DNA from: Gammaproteobacteria bacterium
GTDB taxonomy: Bacteria > Pseudomonadota > Gammaproteobacteria > Steroidobacterales > Steroidobacteraceae
Assembly: GCA_005877965.1 (NCBI GenBank)
Contig: VBNP01000224.1
Coordinates: 1 to 7,268 of the forward strand
Direction of reading: 5' to 3'
Length of the DNA: 7,268 nucleotides
Position numbers and translations under genes: made by a program
In this document: positions 5,460-7,268 of the stretch, piece after piece
Numbering within the stretch: the stretch's first letter is position 1
Layout of the letters: each line of letters starts with the position of its first letter
Notes under the pieces: model-generated
What the model saw: the letters and a program-made list of their open reading frames with translations, nothing else
Told to the model about the DNA's origin: nothing
The model's database searches: none

Positions 5460-6431
5460 CTAGCGCTGCGGCAGGGTGATGTCGGCGAACAGCCCCGTCA
5501 CCTCCTCGGCGGAGGTGGCGCGGTGCGCCCGTTCCACCAGGCGCCGGTCCAGGTGCGGGGCGAGCAGCTGCGTAAACTCATACATGTACTTGCGCAGCAG
5601 CGTGCCACGGCGAAAGCCGATCCAGGTGGTGTGAGCCGAAAACATATGCGAGGCGTCGATCGCGGTGAGATCCGGATCGCGCTCATCGACCGCCATGTGC
5701 GCGACGATGCCCACACCCAGCCCCAGGCGCACGTAGGTCTGGATCACGTCCGCGTCGCGCGCGGTAATGGCGATGTTGGGCGTCAGCGCCGCACGGGCGA
5801 ACGCCTGATGGAGCGACGAGGGTCCGGTGAAGCTGAACGTGTACGTAATGAGCGGGTACGCGGCCAGCGCCTTGAAGGTCAGCCGTGCGCCGTTGGCCAG
5901 CGGATGGTCCCTGGGCACGATGACGGTGCGATACCAGCGGTAACAGGGCAGCAGAGTCAGCTCGGAAAACAGCGCTTCCGAGCCGGTCGCGATGGCGCAG
6001 TCGATGCGATCGCTCGCCACCATCTCCGCGATCTGCTCGGACGTGCCCTGATGCAGGTTGAGGCGCACCTGCGGGTAGCGAGCGCGGAATTCCCGGATCA
6101 CATCCGGCAGCACATAGCGCGCCTGGGTGTGGGTGGTGCCGATCGACAGGCTTCCCTTGCCCTCATCGCGCAATTCGGTCGACAGGTGCCGGATGCTCTG
6201 GGCTTCCTGCAGGATCTTGAGCGCCCGGTCGATCACCTGCTGGCCCGCGGGGGTGATGCGCGTGAGATTGCGTCCCTCGCGCACGAAGATCTGAAACCCC
6301 AGCTCGTCCTCGAGCAGCTTGATCTGCTTGCTCACGCCCGGCTGCGACGTGTGCAGCTTCTGCGCCGCCGCCGTAATATTCAGACCGTTCTGGCTAACGG
6401 CGGCGAGGTAGCGCAACTGGTGCAGCTTCAT
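5460..6431 (-). CDS. cysB: CysB-like LysR-family regulator of sulfur assimilation
   Basis: At 323 residues this is nearly the length of enterobacterial CysB (324). The N-terminal winged helix-turn-helix is clear: MKLHQLRYLAAV, then TAAAQKLHTSQPGVSKQIKLL (20-40) and LTRITPAG (56-63). The effector domain keeps the residues I recall as anion/inducer contacts in CysB: Thr100, Thr102 and Gln103 in GTTHTQARYVLP, Thr149 in AIATG, Thr202 in FTGPSS, and Trp166. YVRLGLGVGIVAHMAV (213-228) is typical of the family. CysB-type proteins activate cysteine-biosynthesis genes with O- or N-acetylserine as inducer and often repress themselves. Here the gene lies divergent from cysH and convergent with cysI-DUF934, the expected targets. 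Cbl-type paralogues are an alternative, but the neighbourhood favours the main regulator. The ATG at 6431 has only a weak purine stretch upstream. Confidence 0.93.
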   Translation of the reverse strand: MKLHQLRYLAAVSQNGLNITAAAQKLHTSQPGVSKQIKLLEDELGFQIFVREGRNLTRITPAGQQVIDRALKILQEAQSIRHLSTELRDEGKGSLSIGTTHTQARYVLPDVIREFRARYPQVRLNLHQGTSEQIAEMVASDRIDCAIATGSEALFSELTLLPCYRWYRTVIVPRDHPLANGARLTFKALAAYPLITYTFSFTGPSSLHQAFARAALTPNIAITARDADVIQTYVRLGLGVGIVAHMAVDERDPDLTAIDASHMFSAHTTWIGFRRGTLLRKYMYEFTQLLAPHLDRRLVERAHRATSAEEVTGLFADITLPQR

Positions 6432-6474
6432 TGGCCCAAGCCTAACCCAACCGGCACCGTCCTGTTACCGCTCT

Positions 6475-6540
6475 ATAACCGCCGCGCAGCCCCTCAGAAG
6501 CAATCATTCGTTCTGCGAGGCACCGGGGCGTCGTTATAGT
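6475..6540 (+). promoter_or_regulatory. Predicted cysH promoter and upstream element
   Basis: TATAGT at 6535-6540 is a good -10 candidate, with transcription predicted near 6547, about four bases before the ATG at 6551. No good -35 is seen (TTCTGC at 6511 is poor), as expected for an activator-dependent promoter. ATAACC at 6475-6480 starts exactly 60 bases upstream of TATAGT, as at cysI, and both copies follow a GCTC (6470-6473 here). On the opposite strand TATAGA (6478-6473) could serve as the cysB -10. Confidence 0.5.
6489..6521. promoter_or_regulatory. 33-bp imperfect palindrome, candidate CysB operator
   Basis: The dyad is centred on C6505. Of 16 symmetric pairs 12 match, with the core AGAA--AAT-C-ATT--TTCT at 6496-6514 and outer CC/GG-type pairs on both sides. 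Its centre lies near -42 relative to the predicted cysH start and between the divergent cysB and cysH genes, which is where an LysR-type regulator would contact RNA polymerase and could also block its own promoter. Binding by the adjacent CysB-like protein is inferred. Confidence 0.5.
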
Positions 6541-6550
6541 CCGACGCATC

Positions 6551-7268
6551 ATGGGAGAGCTGGCGGCGCTCGAACTGGAACACAAGGCGGCGGCGGTGCG
6601 CGCGCAGCTGGCCGGCGCCTTAGGCCAGCACGGGCGGCTCGTGTACTCGAACAGCCTGGGCGCCGAAGCCATGGTGCTCACCGACATCATCTGGTCGTAC
6701 CTGCCGCAGATCGACGTCTTCAGCATCGATACCGGGCGCCTGTACGAGGAGACCTATGAGCTCCTCGAAAAACTGCAACGCCGCTATCAGCGCACCATCC
6801 GGGTCGTCTACCCCGACGCCCGGGCGCTCGAGCGGCTGGTGGCGCACCAGGGTGTGAACGGCTTCTATCACAGCCTCGAGGCGCGCCTCGAGTGCTGCCG
6901 CATCCGCAAGGTGGAGCCCTTCAAGCGCGCCATCGCGGGCTTCTCGGCCTGGATCACCGGCGTGCGCCGCGAGCAGTCGCCGGCCCGCGCCCGCGGCCAG
7001 GCGGTGGAGTGGGACGCCGAGCATGGACTGTACAAGATCAGTCCGCTCCTCGATTGGACCGAAGCGGAAGTGTGGCAGTACATCCGCGCGCGCCGCCTGC
7101 CGTACAATCGCCTCCACGATCGCCAGTTTCCGAGCATAGGGTGTTCCCCGTGCACGCGCGCGATCCAGCCCGGCGAGAGCCGCCGTGCCGGCCGCTGGTG
7201 GTGGGAGCAACCGGAGTCCCGCGAATGCGGCCTGCAGCCGAAAGCGCCTCCCGCGGCCGTGCCGGCCT
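6551..7268 (+). CDS. cysH: Assimilatory APS reductase, iron-sulfur CysH type (right end cut)
   Basis: The frame is open from ATG 6551 to the window edge, 239 codons without a stop. The protein is a PP-loop-fold CysH that would reduce activated sulfate to sulfite with thioredoxin or glutaredoxin as donor. SNSLGAEAMVLTD (33-45) is the nucleotide loop, followed by FSIDTGRLYEETY (57-69) and TGVRREQS (136-143). Cys115-Cys116 and Cys198-x2-Cys201 form the CC...CxxC set that binds a [4Fe-4S] cluster in APS-type enzymes, and ECG with Cys226 is the catalytic C-terminal cysteine. This set favours APS over PAPS as substrate (family knowledge). The usual ECGLH is ECGLQ here, followed by an Ala/Pro-rich tail of at least ten residues. 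There is no ribosome binding site before the ATG. The product would feed CysI; the divergent cysB gene is the likely activator. Confidence 0.93.
   Translation, partial: MGELAALELEHKAAAVRAQLAGALGQHGRLVYSNSLGAEAMVLTDIIWSYLPQIDVFSIDTGRLYEETYELLEKLQRRYQRTIRVVYPDARALERLVAHQGVNGFYHSLEARLECCRIRKVEPFKRAIAGFSAWITGVRREQSPARARGQAVEWDAEHGLYKISPLLDWTEAEVWQYIRARRLPYNRLHDRQFPSIGCSPCTRAIQPGESRRAGRWWWEQPESRECGLQPKAPPAAVPA

Noticed and set aside
5523..6539. 338-codon open frame on the + strand opposite cysB
   Set aside because: The opposite strand encodes a full-length CysB with conserved effector residues; this frame shows no family motif.
6620..7210. 196-codon open frame on the - strand opposite cysH
   Set aside because: cysH has all expected cysteine motifs on the + strand, and the antisense translation has no recognisable domain.

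Overview
This high-GC window reads like an ordinary chromosomal segment of a free-living proteobacterium, most likely a gammaproteobacterium. The CysB-type regulator, the Pseudomonas-style siroheme sulfite reductase followed by a DUF934 protein, and the iron-sulfur CysH point that way; the exact genus cannot be read from the sequence. It is almost fully coding: eight whole or nearly whole genes plus one gene cut at the left edge. No gap exceeds about 120 bases. I see no tRNA, rRNA, CRISPR array, transposase or prophage gene.

Region 1 (1-1763, + strand) concerns molybdenum hydroxylase maturation. It holds the C-terminal part of an XdhC/CoxI-family protein, an unrecognised 193-residue mostly helical protein, and a MocA-like molybdenum-cofactor nucleotidyltransferase. 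The structural genes of the enzyme they serve are presumably upstream, outside the window. An AT-rich gap with an inverted repeat and a promoter-like hexamer separates xdhC from the unknown gene.

Region 2 (1789-3173, - strand) is a two-gene operon for CoA-ester chemistry: a MaoC-fold hydratase followed, with a 4-base overlap, by a CitE/HpcH-type CoA-ester lyase. Together they could hydrate an unsaturated dicarboxylyl-CoA and cleave the resulting 3-hydroxyacyl-CoA. The substrate is unknown; itaconyl/citramalyl-CoA or mesaconyl/methylmalyl-CoA are family-based guesses.

Region 3 (3289-7268) is an assimilatory sulfate reduction locus. CysI-type sulfite reductase and a DUF934 protein overlap in one + strand operon. 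A CysB-like regulator lies convergent to them, and an APS-reductase-type cysH starts divergently from cysB and runs off the right edge. CysH would make sulfite from APS, CysI would reduce it to sulfide, and CysB would control both.

The most interesting signal is regulatory. The cysI and cysH upstream regions both carry ATAACC with TATAGT starting exactly 60 bases further on. In both, the ATG follows TATAGT by only 8-10 bases with no Shine-Dalgarno sequence, suggesting a shared promoter design with leaderless or nearly leaderless mRNAs. The cysB-cysH gap also holds a 33-bp imperfect palindrome centred near -42 of the predicted cysH start. A perfect 27-bp tandem duplication spans the stop codon of the DUF934 gene.
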